A stretch of 64,000 nucleotides of DNA from Streptomyces sp. SN-593 (GCF_016756395.1 NZ_AP018365.1:4253001-4317000), one strand, 5' to 3'; numbered from the stretch's first letter, positions 48,312 through 57,273 are shown. Notes: generated by a model from the letters alone, not told the origin. A program made the numbers and translations.

Positions 48312-49721
48312 ATGCAGCCTACGACCCGCGCCGTCAGCGGCGCATCCCCGAAAACGGCCTGGCCTCCGGTCGCGATACCCGGTCAGGCGCAGCACGCCGC
48401 CGCGCAGCCGATCCGGGAGGCCGGTTCGCCGTCTCCCGGTGAACGGTTGACCGCGCGTGCCTTGTCGGCCGCTGGCCGGGCGGCGGACGCGTCTGACCGG
48501 CTGACCGCGACGCCCGGTCAACCGGCCGGGGTGGGTGACCGGGTGACCGCGGTCACTGACCGGGAGCCGGTCACCGGGCCCGGTCAGCCGGTCGGTCCGG
48601 TTGGTCCGGAGGGCAGCGTCCCGGCGACGGAGGGCGCTGACCTGCTGACCGAGGTGCGGTCAGCGGTCGCCCGGTACGTGATCATGCCGTCCAGCGAGGC
48701 CCTGGACGCGGTCACCTTGTGGATAGCAGCCACCCACCTCCAGCCCGCGTGGCAGCACGCGCCGCGTCTGGCGGTGGTGGGTCCGGCGAAGCGGTGCGGG
48801 AAGTCGCGGCTGCTGGACGTCCTCCACGACACCGTCCACGACCCGTTCATCACGGTGAACTCGACCCCGGCGGCGATCTTCCGGTCGATCACCGAACGGC
48901 CGCCGACGCTGCTGGTGGACGAGGCGGACACCATCTTCGGCAGCGTGAAGGTGGCGGAGAAGAACGAGGAGATGCGCGGCCTGCTCAACTCCGGGCACCA
49001 GCGCAACCGCCCCACCACCCGGGTCGTCGGGCCGGAGCACAAGCCGACCAAGTTCGCGACGTTCGCGATGGCGGCGCTGGCCGGGATCGGGGACCTGCCG
49101 GACACGATCATGGACCGTGCGGTTGTGGTGCGGATGCGCCGCCGGGGCCCGGGGGAGAGCGTGCGGCCTTTCCGTGCCCGCCGGGACACCCCGATCCTGC
49201 ACGCGCTGCGCGACCGGCTGGCCGGGTGGCTGGTGCCGTTGACCGATACGGCGGCAGCTTTGGAGCCGGTGATGCCGGTGGAGGACCGGGCGGCGGACAC
49301 CTGGGAGCCGCTGGTGGCCGTCGCCGACCTGGCCGGCGGCGTATGGCCGGATCGGGCGAGGGCGGCGTGCCGGGTGATGACCGCCCACGAGGAGGGCCAG
49401 GACCAGGACAACGGGCTGAAGACCCGCATCCTCACCGACATCCGGGCCGCCTTCGCCGGATACGGGGACCCAGACGCCCTGTCCACGCAGTCCCTGCTCA
49501 GCGCCCTGAACGCGGACCCGGAGGGCCCGTGGCGGGAGTACGGCACCGGCGGCCTGACCCCGCGCGGCCTCCAACTGCTGCTGAAGGACTACGGGATCAG
49601 CGCGGCCAACCGCCGCTTCCCCGGGGACACCCAGCGCCGGGGCTTCACCCGCAACCAGTTCACCGACGCCTGGGCGCGTTACTGCCCCCGCCCCGAACCG
49701 GAGTCCACAGCCGTGCGGTGA
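48312..49721 (+). CDS. DUF3631-type P-loop ATPase
   Basis: A 469-residue protein. The first 110 residues are of variable Pro/Ala/Thr-rich sequence. The ATPase core has Walker A VVGPAKRCGKSRLL near 156-168 and Walker B TLLVDEADTIFGS near 198-210, then FAMAALAGIGDLPDTIMDRA with sensor-like residues. The C-terminal DUF3631 region (about 290-460) has TRILTDIRAAFAGYGD and GITAANRRF-like ISAANRRFPG. Such proteins are common in actinobacterial mobile elements and are sometimes fused to primase-polymerases. No primase domain is seen here. It may aid replication or DNA processing of the excised form. ATG 48312 has GAGGAG 7 bases upstream. Confidence 0.8.
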   Translation: MQPTTRAVSGASPKTAWPPVAIPGQAQHAAAQPIREAGSPSPGERLTARALSAAGRAADASDRLTATPGQPAGVGDRVTAVTDREPVTGPGQPVGPVGPEGSVPATEGADLLTEVRSAVARYVIMPSSEALDAVTLWIAATHLQPAWQHAPRLAVVGPAKRCGKSRLLDVLHDTVHDPFITVNSTPAAIFRSITERPPTLLVDEADTIFGSVKVAEKNEEMRGLLNSGHQRNRPTTRVVGPEHKPTKFATFAMAALAGIGDLPDTIMDRAVVVRMRRRGPGESVRPFRARRDTPILHALRDRLAGWLVPLTDTAAALEPVMPVEDRAADTWEPLVAVADLAGGVWPDRARAACRVMTAHEEGQDQDNGLKTRILTDIRAAFAGYGDPDALSTQSLLSALNADPEGPWREYGTGGLTPRGLQLLLKDYGISAANRRFPGDTQRRGFTRNQFTDAWARYCPRPEPESTAVR

Positions 49722-49739
49722 CCCGCACCGACCCGTACC

Positions 49740-49773
49740 ACCCGTCCCCGCGCAGGTCGGCGCGGGGACGGGT
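49740..49773. other. 14-bp inverted repeat between the DUF3631 gene and mobC (oriT or terminator)
   Basis: ACCCGTCCCCGCGC (49740-49753) and its exact complement (49760-49773) flank the loop AGGTCG. It lies 18 bases after the DUF3631 stop and 132 bases before mobC, among several repeats of ACCCG. Relaxase nick regions commonly carry an inverted repeat just upstream of mobC. A simple terminator is equally possible, though no T-run follows. Confidence 0.5.
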
Positions 49774-49905
49774 CGCTTCCCCGTGACGAGTCGACCCGCA
49801 TCACCGCATCCACCCGTACCTGCGCTGACCAGCCATGCAACGGGTGGGACGAGTCACACACCCCCACGCCGCTTCGCCGCAACCACGTTCAGGAGCCGTA
49901 CGACC

Positions 49906-50616
49906 ATGGACCAGCCCCAGAAGAAGCCCGGGATCTTCACGCGGATCGGTCAGACGGTCACCGGCCGTTCAGACGGAGCAAGCTGGAGCGGTCGAAACTC
50001 CTATCGGGTTTCGTCCGCGCTTGTCTCCGCCCCGGCGGGGGCGGAGGAGAGCCGTCGCCAGGGGGCGCCGGACCGTGTGGGTGAGGCCGAGCGCGGCCTC
50101 ACCCAGGACAACCCACCGCAGCCGGTCGCCACCATGTGTCCGTCCTGCGGCCACCCTGCCCCCACAGCCGCGCAGAGCGAGCCTCTGTCCGGGCGGGAGC
50201 CGAATGACCCGCCGCTGCCCGCACCGCTCTACCGCAAGCGCACCAAGGAGACCCGCGACCGTGTACGCAGCATCCGCTTCACCCCGACCGCCGAACGCGT
50301 CATCGACGCCGCCGCGCATGAGCGCGGACAGTACTTCGCCGGGTACGTCGGTGACGCCGCGTACGCCCACGCCCTCGGCAGGACCGCAGATGCGGGAAGT
50401 CCGGAGGACTATCCGGCCCGCCCGATCGTCGAGAACGTCGAGCGGCTGATCGCGCAGCTACGCCGGACTGGCAACAACCTCAACCAGATCACCCACGCAA
50501 TCAACTCCGGCACCATCCCCGATCACGCCGAACGCGTCCTGGACCGTGTCGAGGAAGCCGTCGAGGACGCCTTCATCCTGCTCGACGGGTTCGTCGGCAA
50601 AGGGGATGCGGCCTGA
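49906..50616 (+). CDS. mobC: MobC-like relaxosome accessory protein
   Basis: A 236-residue protein. The C-terminal half is MobC-like: a ribbon-helix-helix-like stretch RSIRFTPTAERVIDAAA (about 120-136) and the typical signature RRTGNNLNQITHAIN near 185-199, followed by an acidic helix. The N-terminal half is variable with a CPSCGHP motif that might bind zinc. MobC proteins bind oriT and assist the relaxase in opening DNA. ATG 49906 has AGGAG 10 bases upstream; the frame upstream to 49783 runs into the inverted-repeat region. Its stop overlaps the relaxase ATG (TGATG). Confidence 0.82.
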   Translation: MDQPQKKPGIFTRIGQTVTGRSDGASWSGRNSYRVSSALVSAPAGAEESRRQGAPDRVGEAERGLTQDNPPQPVATMCPSCGHPAPTAAQSEPLSGREPNDPPLPAPLYRKRTKETRDRVRSIRFTPTAERVIDAAAHERGQYFAGYVGDAAYAHALGRTADAGSPEDYPARPIVENVERLIAQLRRTGNNLNQITHAINSGTIPDHAERVLDRVEEAVEDAFILLDGFVGKGDAA

Positions 50617-52310
50617 TGGTCCCCGACGTCTCCACCGGCTCCCACACCACCGGACTGCTCTCCTACCTGTTCGGCCCCGGCCGGCGAGACGAGCACACCG
50701 ACCCGCACATCGTCGCCGCGTGGGACCCCGCCGGCGCTCCCGATCCTGGCCGCGACCCCGACGCCACCATCGCGCGCCTGGCAGATCGCCTTGATCTGCA
50801 CGCCCAACTGCGCGCGAAGGAGACCGGGAAGACGCCGGCCAAGCACGTGTGGCACTGCCCCGTCCGCACCGCGCCTGGCGACCGCTACCTCACCGACAGC
50901 GAATGGGCTGAGGTCGCCCGTCGTATCGTCGCCGCCACCGGCATCGCCCCCGAAGGCGACGACCTGGCCTGCCGGTGGATCGCCGTACGCCACGCGGACG
51001 ACCACATCCACATCGCCGCGGTCTCCGTACGCGCCGACGGCCGCCGAGCCCGCACCAACCGGGACGGCTGGCGCGCCCAGAAGGAGTGCCGTTTGATTGA
51101 GGCGGAGTTCGGGCTGCGGCAGCTCAAGTCCGGCGACATGACCGCGCCCAAGACCCCCACCAGCGCCGAGCAGGCCAAGGCCGAACGCATGGGCAACACC
51201 ACCACCAGTCGGGAGTGGCTGCGTGACCAGGCCTACGCCGTACTGGCCGCTGTGCGCACCGAGCAGGAATACTTCGACGTCCTCGGCAACCTAGGCATCA
51301 AGGTCAACCTGCGCATCGGAACCCAAACCGGCGAAGTCACCGGCTACAGCCTCGCCGCCCCCGACGACACCAACACCCACGGCGAACCGGTCTACTTCGG
51401 CGGCTCCAAGCTCGCCCCCGACCTGTCCATCGTCCGCATCCGCGAAACCCTCACTCACCCCGTCCCCCGACCGGCGACCAACCACCGGCCTCGCACCGAG
51501 GACATCTGGCGGCACGCAGACACCGCCCTGCGCGATACGGCCGTCATCCTCAACGGTCAGGACGACGCAACGGCGCAAGCTCACCTCGTCGCGTTCAGCG
51601 AGCTCCTCCACAACACCGCCCTGCCCGCGCCGCCGGGCAGCCGCACCGAACTGAAGGCCGCCGCGACCGCCTTCAACCGCGCTCGCCGCTCCGCGATCCG
51701 TGCCGACCACCAAAAGGCCACCGCCCTTCGCAACGCCGCCAAAGACCTCATCTACGCCTCATCCGACGCCGGCGGGCTCGCCGTCGCCGTCCTCTTCGCC
51801 CTCATCCGAACCGCCACGGCCGCCGCTCACTGGTACCAGCGACGCGGCTACGAACAACAAGCCGCCGCAGCCCAACAGACCGTCCTCCACCTCCGCACCA
51901 GCTACCAACAGGCCGCAGCCCCCGTCCTGAACGAGCTGACCCGAAGCACCCCACGCCCCCAGACGACACAGCGGTTCGAAGCCACTGTCCGCCAGGCCAT
52001 CCCCGACCACGCTGACCGCATCCTGGCCGACCCCGCCTGGCCCGCCCTGGCCACCACCCTCGTCCACACCGAAACCGCCGGCCACCACCTCCCCACCCTC
52101 CTCCAGCAGATAGCCGCCGAACGCGAACTCGACACCGCCCACTCACCCGCCGAAGTCCTCACCTGGCGCCTCACCACCGCCCCCAATCGCCGCACAAACG
52201 CGGCCAAGGCCCGCACCACCACGGCCAACAGCCGGACCGTCTCGGCGCCGGAACCCGCCATCCGGGGAGGAGTCCAGGCACCTACGAACGACCGAACTCG
52301 CCGTCGCTGA
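50616..52310 (+). CDS. relaxase/mobilization nuclease
   Basis: A 564-residue relaxase. The N terminus has GLLSYLFGPGR with a candidate catalytic Tyr17. The three-histidine metal motif is RHADDHIHIAAV (His126, His130, His132). The N-terminal 200 residues form the nuclease domain, and the rest is helical and rich in Ala and Arg with DNA-binding character. It should nick oriT and stay covalently attached to the 5' end during transfer. ATG 50616 is coupled to mobC. This single-strand mechanism contrasts with the double-strand TraB transfer usual for Streptomyces elements. Confidence 0.88.
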   Translation: MVPDVSTGSHTTGLLSYLFGPGRRDEHTDPHIVAAWDPAGAPDPGRDPDATIARLADRLDLHAQLRAKETGKTPAKHVWHCPVRTAPGDRYLTDSEWAEVARRIVAATGIAPEGDDLACRWIAVRHADDHIHIAAVSVRADGRRARTNRDGWRAQKECRLIEAEFGLRQLKSGDMTAPKTPTSAEQAKAERMGNTTTSREWLRDQAYAVLAAVRTEQEYFDVLGNLGIKVNLRIGTQTGEVTGYSLAAPDDTNTHGEPVYFGGSKLAPDLSIVRIRETLTHPVPRPATNHRPRTEDIWRHADTALRDTAVILNGQDDATAQAHLVAFSELLHNTALPAPPGSRTELKAAATAFNRARRSAIRADHQKATALRNAAKDLIYASSDAGGLAVAVLFALIRTATAAAHWYQRRGYEQQAAAAQQTVLHLRTSYQQAAAPVLNELTRSTPRPQTTQRFEATVRQAIPDHADRILADPAWPALATTLVHTETAGHHLPTLLQQIAAERELDTAHSPAEVLTWRLTTAPNRRTNAAKARTTTANSRTVSAPEPAIRGGVQAPTNDRTRRR

Positions 52311-52346
52311 CGCCGAGAGACGGCACAGGCGCATGCAGCGGGCCGG

Positions 52347-53168
52347 TTACACGGTGTCTCCGGCTCGGCCGGGCAGGAGCAGTTCGGCGTAGGGGACGTT
52401 CCAGACGGTGGGGTGGGTGATGCCGTGGCCGTGGTGGCCGTCCTCGCCGAAGGCGTCGCCGTGGTCGGCGCACAGGACGACGAGCCAGGATCCGGCGTCG
52501 GGGAGCGCGTGGAAGAGGCGGCCGAGGTGGGTGTCGGCGTAGGCGAGGGCGGCGCACTGGCTCTCCCAGGAGTCGGCGGTGGCGCCGGGGAGGTAGCCGT
52601 GGGTGGGGGTGTGGGTGGCGGAGATGTTGAGGAAGAGGAAGAGTGGCTGGGCCGGGTCGCGGCTGTGCAGGGCTTTGAGGGCGAGGTCGGTCTGGTGGCG
52701 GGTGGAGTCGGGGCTGTCGGGGCCGGTGTCCGGGTTCCAGTGGCTTTCCTGGAAGAGGGCGGGCAGGACGCTGCCGAGTGGGGTCTGCTGGGAGAAGAAG
52801 CCGACGCCGCCGATGCAGACGGTGCGGTAGCCCGCGGCGGCCAGGCCGGTGACGATGTCGGGGGCGTCGAAGACGTGGGTGCGTGCGCCGATGGTGGTGC
52901 CGCGTGGGGTCTGGCAGGCGAAGAGCCGGTGGGGCCGGTCGGGGCCGGAGGGCACGGGCAGGAAGCCGGCGAAGAAGGCCATGTGCGCGGGCAGCGTGAA
53001 TGACCCCTGGGTGCGGCGCTCTTCCCATTTTCCTCCGGGTAACAGGGCTGCGAGGTGCGGGGTTTGGCCGGCATGGAGGGCGGCGCGGGCGACGTCGTGG
53101 CGCAGGGAGTCGAAGGTGATGAACAGGATGTGGTGGGTGCCGATGACGTCGTTGGCGTTGATCACCAT
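52347..53168 (-). CDS. STM4013/SEN3800-type sulfatase-like hydrolase
   Basis: A 273-residue member of the alkaline phosphatase superfamily. Metal-site residues appear in LFITFDSLRHDVA near 15-27 (Asp), GSFTLPAHMAFFAGFLP near 55-71 (nucleophile Thr or Ser), and CADHGDAFGEDGHHGH near 229-244. The whole sequence follows the STM4013 family pattern, for example GYRTVCIGGVGFF and PLGSVLPALFQESHW. In enterobacteria and other actinomycetes the family is normally encoded with radical-SAM (STM4011/4012) and ATP-grasp (STM4014) genes, which are absent here. It lies 23 bases downstream of the nucleotidyltransferase gene and is surely in the same operon. The substrate is unknown. Confidence 0.8.
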   Translation of the reverse strand: MVINANDVIGTHHILFITFDSLRHDVARAALHAGQTPHLAALLPGGKWEERRTQGSFTLPAHMAFFAGFLPVPSGPDRPHRLFACQTPRGTTIGARTHVFDAPDIVTGLAAAGYRTVCIGGVGFFSQQTPLGSVLPALFQESHWNPDTGPDSPDSTRHQTDLALKALHSRDPAQPLFLFLNISATHTPTHGYLPGATADSWESQCAALAYADTHLGRLFHALPDAGSWLVVLCADHGDAFGEDGHHGHGITHPTVWNVPYAELLLPGRAGDTV

Positions 53169-53191
53169 GCCGGTGTTCCTCGGTTCTGGCG

Positions 53192-53944
53192 TTAGTTCTC
53201 GGGCGAGGTGGTGTGGAGTTCGGGCGGGAGGAGGCCGCCGGTGGTGCGGATTTCGCGGCTGGCTTCGATGACGTCCTTGACGGTGTCGATGCCGCGCCAG
53301 TAGCCGGACAGGCGGTAGCCGACGAGGCGTCCGTCGCGAGCGAGTTCGGGGAAGGTGCTGTCCTCGTGGTCACCCTGGTCGGGGAGCATCGGCACGACGT
53401 CGGGGGTGAAGACGTAGATGCCTGCGTTGATCCAGTACGGCAGTTCCGGTGACTGCCGAAATCCCCGGATGCGGTTGCCGTCGACGAGGTCGGCGACGCC
53501 CCAGTTGGAGCGGTAGGGCGACAGCGCGACGGTGACCGCGCCGTGGTTCTCCTCGTGGTAGTCGGCGAAGTCGGTGAGGGAGAAGGAGCTGATGACGTCG
53601 CCGTTGAGGACGTAGAACGGTGCGTCGGGCTCGGGCAGGTGGCGGGCGGCGAACTTCAACCCGCCGCCGCGTCCCAGTGGTTCGGGTTCGATGGCGTAGC
53701 GCACGTCCTTGAGACCGAAGCGGGCGCCGTCGCCGACGTAGTCGCTGATCATCTCGTGCTTGTAGCCGCCGCTGATCGTCACGGAGGTGATGCCGTGCTG
53801 GGCGAGCCAGACGAGCTGGTAGCCGACGATGGGTGCGCCGGCCACGGGCACCATCGCCTTGGGGGCGTCGTCGGTGTAGGGGCGCATGCGGGTGGCCTGG
53901 CCGCCGGCCAGGATCAGCGCCTGCGGAACGGGTGTTGCGGGCAT
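53192..53944 (-). CDS. nucleoside-diphosphate-sugar pyrophosphorylase-like nucleotidyltransferase
   Basis: A 250-residue NTP-transferase. The activation motif LILAGGQATRMRPYT followed by PKAMVPVAGAPIVGY is at about 9-38. FYVLNGDVISSF near 110-121 holds the metal-binding Asp, and the late sequence NAGIYVFTPDVV is as in sugar-1-phosphate nucleotidyltransferases. It would join a sugar-1-phosphate to NMP. With the downstream hydrolase it forms a two-gene cassette, divergent from the HTH-TPR regulator (270-base gap). The sugar cannot be deduced. ATG 53944 is the start; a GGAGCA stretch precedes it. Confidence 0.85.
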   Translation of the reverse strand: MPATPVPQALILAGGQATRMRPYTDDAPKAMVPVAGAPIVGYQLVWLAQHGITSVTISGGYKHEMISDYVGDGARFGLKDVRYAIEPEPLGRGGGLKFAARHLPEPDAPFYVLNGDVISSFSLTDFADYHEENHGAVTVALSPYRSNWGVADLVDGNRIRGFRQSPELPYWINAGIYVFTPDVVPMLPDQGDHEDSTFPELARDGRLVGYRLSGYWRGIDTVKDVIEASREIRTTGGLLPPELHTTSPEN

Positions 53945-54214
53945 GTGCGGGTGCTCCTTGTACGGGGCGCCGAGGTGGCGCCATTGGCAGGAATCCTGGC
54001 AGCGGCAGACACTCGGTCGACGGACCGACGCCCGACAGCGCCCGTGATCGATGCGCGGAAAGCCGGGAGCCGACCCACCGGCCGGGCGAAGCGGCCCGGT
54101 GGACGACTGCTGTACGCACTAGGCAACCGTGTGGCTACGCTGAGCGGTACCGTGAAAGCGGCGGACGAGCATGAAACCCTTGAAAACCCGCGGACCTCGC
54201 AGGAGTTGACCGGG

Positions 54215-55564
54215 ATGGCTCAGCGGACTCCACGCAACACCGGTCTGGCAGCGCTACTCGACGAGGCCGACTGGTCGCTGACCCAGTGCGCCCGGGCGGT
54301 CAACCGGGCCGGCCAGGAGGCCGGCCTGTCGCTGCACTACGACCAGAGCGCCGTAAGCCACTGGGTGAGCGGGACCATGCCGCGCGCCAAGGTGCGGCCG
54401 ATCATCGTCGAGGCGTTCGCCCGGAGGTTGAAGCGGCCCGTCACGCCTGCCGAGGCCGGTTTGGCGGATATCGGCCCTTCCTCGAACCCCGGAAACGGCG
54501 AGACTGTTGACGATCTCCTCGACCTCGGAAAGGCGGACATGGACCCTTCCCGCCGGGGCGTGCTGACCAAGGCGCTGTACTCCGCCGCCCTCGTCGTGCC
54601 CGGATACCCCGAACTCGCAGGTTCCGACCGGGCTGTGACCGCCCGGCGCACGGCCCGGGTCGGCGCGGGCGAGGTGGAGATCGTCCGGTCGATGACCGAG
54701 CGGATCGCCGACATGCTCGACCTGTTCGGCGGCGGCCACGCCCGCCCCATGGCCGCGGCATTCCTCGTGAACACCGTCGCGCCGTACCTGCGGGCGGACG
54801 CGGCCTCGGCCGTCCGCGCGGACCTGCTCTCGGCCGCCTCCGACCTGGTCTACCTGACCGGCTGGATGGCGATGTACGAACGCGAGCACGGCCTCGGCCA
54901 GCGCTACTACGTCAAAGCGCTCGGCCTGGCCGGCGCCGCCGAGGACCACGTCACCTACTGCCGCACCCTGCGCGGGATGAGCCTCCAGGCGGGCAACCTC
55001 GGCTACGGCACCAAAGCGCTCCAACTCGCCGACGCCGCAGCCGAAGCCTCCCCCAAGGCAGGCCCCCGGCTGCACGCCTTCCTCGCCGGCCAGCAGGCCG
55101 CCTCGGCGGCCATGACCGGGGACCGCGGCACGGCCTTCTCCCGCCTCGCGGAGACCGAGACCGCGCTGTCCAAGGCCGACTCCCGCAAGGACGCCGTCGG
55201 CGGATACGACCTGTCCGCGTACCTCTTCCACACCAGCACCGTCCTGTACCACCTCGGCGACCTGCCCGGCTCCATCAAGGCCATGCAGGACTGCCTGCGC
55301 GTACAGCCCGAGCAGGAACGGCAAGGACGCGTCCACGCCAACGGACTGCTCGCCGGGCGGCAGTGCGAACTCGGCCACCTCGACGCCGCCTGCGCGACCT
55401 GGACCGCCTTCCTCGGCGACTACGAACAGGTCTCCTCCGCACGCGGCGACGAACACTTCGCCACGATGCGCACGATGATCCGCACCCACCGCACCGCCCG
55501 CCCCGTACGGGCCCTGCACGGGTACGCACGCCAGGTCGCCGCCCGCAAAGGCACCGTCGTATAG
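54215..55564 (+). CDS. HTH-TPR transcriptional regulator
   Basis: A 449-residue regulator. The N-terminal helix-turn-helix (about 8-70) reads LLDEADWSLTQCARAVNRAG and YDQSAVSHWVSGTMPRAKVR. From about 150 onward, helical TPR-like repeats (LSAASDLVYLTGWMAMYERE, GQRYYVKALGLAGAAEDHV, LHAFLAGQQAASAAMTGDRG). The layout is common in Streptomyces regulators of small operons. ATG 54215 has AGGAG 9 bases upstream; the open frame back to 53543 is antisense to the nucleotidyltransferase gene and discarded. Divergence from the nucleotidyltransferase-hydrolase pair suggests that it controls them. A strong terminator follows. Confidence 0.8.
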   Translation: MAQRTPRNTGLAALLDEADWSLTQCARAVNRAGQEAGLSLHYDQSAVSHWVSGTMPRAKVRPIIVEAFARRLKRPVTPAEAGLADIGPSSNPGNGETVDDLLDLGKADMDPSRRGVLTKALYSAALVVPGYPELAGSDRAVTARRTARVGAGEVEIVRSMTERIADMLDLFGGGHARPMAAAFLVNTVAPYLRADAASAVRADLLSAASDLVYLTGWMAMYEREHGLGQRYYVKALGLAGAAEDHVTYCRTLRGMSLQAGNLGYGTKALQLADAAAEASPKAGPRLHAFLAGQQAASAAMTGDRGTAFSRLAETETALSKADSRKDAVGGYDLSAYLFHTSTVLYHLGDLPGSIKAMQDCLRVQPEQERQGRVHANGLLAGRQCELGHLDAACATWTAFLGDYEQVSSARGDEHFATMRTMIRTHRTARPVRALHGYARQVAARKGTVV

Positions 55565-55607
55565 AGCCGTCGCGGAACGTGCACGAGAGCCACTCCTACG
55601 AGGTCAT

Positions 55608-55636
55608 AGCCCGGAGCGTCGGCGACGCTCCGGGCT
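55608..55636 (+). terminator. terminator of the HTH-TPR regulator gene
   Basis: Perfect 13-bp stem (AGCCCGGAGCGTC at 55608-55620, complement 55624-55636), loop GGC, followed by TTCAT, with a direct repeat GGCTTTCAT after it. It isolates the regulator from the next gene. Confidence 0.8.
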
Positions 55637-55764
55637 TTCATGGCTTTCATGCCCCGCACCTGCCCGTGCAGTACCGCTTTGCGTGCACACGCGGTTGCGT
55701 AGAGCAGGCAAGAGGCCGACGCCGAACTCCGGCGCCGCGCTTTCACGCGTCAGGAGGTGTGACC

Positions 55765-56508
55765 TTGAACCCCAGCAGCGCTTACTGGAGCCAGCTGGAT
55801 CTCACCTGCGAGCCGTCCGCCGTCCGGTACGCCAGGGCTCACGCGCGGGAAATCCTTGAGAGATGGGGCGCAGTCCCCGAGGTCGTGGCGGACGTGCTGA
55901 CGATCGTGTCTGAGCTGACCGGCAACGCTGTGCGGCACGCGGGCGGCTTCTGCCGCCCGCCGGAGCCGCGGACTGATGGGCGACGCGTCCGCGAGTGTTC
56001 GCTCGCGCTGCGCGCCAGCCGGGACAACCTCCACATCACCGTGCACGATGAGAGCAACCAACCGCCCACCCTTCGGATGTTGTCCGGCGACGCTGAAAAC
56101 GGCCGGGGACTGCATCTCGTCGCTGCGCTCAGCCACGGTGCTTGGGGTTACTACCTGGTGCCGCACGGGAAGGGCAAGGTCGTCTGGGCCCAGCTCCGGC
56201 TGCTGTTACCGACAGGCCCGCCGGTGCGCCCTGACGAGTTGTGGGAGCCCCACACTCGACGTCGCATCGCTCGCGCTCGGGGTGCTCGCGCGGGCAGCGA
56301 AAGCACGACTGTTTCTGTCGCTCGGACCATTCCGTCAACGGCACGTCCTCATCATCACGAAGGCAACGGAGATCCAGCTACGAAGAGGAACCTCGCACCT
56401 TCTGGTCCGACCTCCTCTTCTGAACTGTCGAGCAGTGCCCGCGCCTGCCGCGCGATGACCGTGGTGACCGACAACGGAAGCGCGGCAACGGCAGACCCAC
56501 ACGGGTAG
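55765..56508 (+). CDS. HATPase (RsbW/SpoIIAB-like) ATP-binding protein with long tail
   Basis: A 247-residue protein. Residues 1-155 form a GHKL ATPase of the anti-sigma-factor kinase type: N-box ELTGNAVRHAG near 52-62, then HDESNQPPTLRM and the G-box GDAENGRGLHLVAAL near 110-124. The remaining 90 residues are Arg/Ser/Pro-rich, unlike the usual end of such proteins at about 150. Either a natural extension or an old frameshift explains this. The TTG at 55765 has AGGAGG 7 bases upstream (55752-55757). It may phosphorylate an anti-anti-sigma factor or bind a sigma factor, but no partner gene lies beside it. Confidence 0.7.
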   Translation: MNPSSAYWSQLDLTCEPSAVRYARAHAREILERWGAVPEVVADVLTIVSELTGNAVRHAGGFCRPPEPRTDGRRVRECSLALRASRDNLHITVHDESNQPPTLRMLSGDAENGRGLHLVAALSHGAWGYYLVPHGKGKVVWAQLRLLLPTGPPVRPDELWEPHTRRRIARARGARAGSESTTVSVARTIPSTARPHHHEGNGDPATKRNLAPSGPTSSSELSSSARACRAMTVVTDNGSAATADPHG

Positions 56509-56766
56509 CCGTAACGCCCCTCTACTCCGCTCCAGCGGCATGTCCGCAGACGTCACCCACGTCGCCGTACGCACTCCCATCCCCGTGCGGGCGGCAGCGG
56601 ACTACCCGCTGGAGCGGGCCCTTCCCCGCTCCGGCCACGCCGAGTCAAGCAGGCATCCACGCCCCCAACTCCCCGCGGGCGTGACGGGCTCACGGCACCA
56701 GCCCGTGGCTGGAGCGGGCTCCACCCAACCCCCGTGTGCAGTGATCCGACGAAGGAGTCGATCCGG

Positions 56767-57273
56767 ATGCCCAGCCGTCACCCGCGCGGCTTCACCTGCG
56801 GCAGACACTCCTTCGTGCCGCCCCGCCTCCTCACCGCAGCCCTGCGCGTGGCCAACGCCGCTTCACCCGCGTGGGACGGGCTGGCGTACGTGGCAGAGGA
56901 CGCGGCGACGCTGCTGGTCTGCACGCTCCAGGCCCACCGCGGACCCGTGCACCGAAGTGTGGTGCTGAATCTGCGCGGTCCGGACGCCGGCACCGTCTGG
57001 GCCGCCTGGCGCGACGGCATCGAGCCCTACCTCGCCGTCCTACTCCCCGACTGCCCCGTCACCACCCGTGACGGTGACGAGGCGTGCAGCGAGTTCGCCA
57101 GGCACCCCGACGCCCACAGCTGGGAGTTGGCCGACCCGGCCCTGCCGCCCGCTCTCCTCGCGCTCTTCGGTCCACTCCTCGCCGAGCAAGACCGGCCGCC
57201 CGACGGACGCGTGCTCGACGCCACCACCCGATTCCACCGCCCCACCACGAACAGGAAGAACCCCGCACAATGA
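56767..57273 (+). CDS. uncharacterised protein, first gene of the right-end operon
   Basis: A 168-residue soluble protein without a recognised domain. It has hydrophobic helices (LLTAALRVANAASPAWDGLA) and the sequences RSVVLNLRGPDAGTVWAAWR and DPALPPALLALFGPLLAEQ. ATG 56767 has GAAGGAG 9 bases upstream and the frame is clearly coding. The stop overlaps the next gene's ATG by 4 bases (ATGA). It opens a compact cluster of five genes ending before attR. About 258 bases of spacer precede it, with an 8-bp hairpin at 56611-56632, and this is likely the promoter region. Confidence 0.65.
   Translation: MPSRHPRGFTCGRHSFVPPRLLTAALRVANAASPAWDGLAYVAEDAATLLVCTLQAHRGPVHRSVVLNLRGPDAGTVWAAWRDGIEPYLAVLLPDCPVTTRDGDEACSEFARHPDAHSWELADPALPPALLALFGPLLAEQDRPPDGRVLDATTRFHRPTTNRKNPAQ

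Noticed and set aside
53543-54214. 672-base in-frame extension of the HTH-TPR regulator
   Set aside because: It lies antisense to the nucleotidyltransferase gene, and a good ribosome-binding site is placed before ATG 54215.
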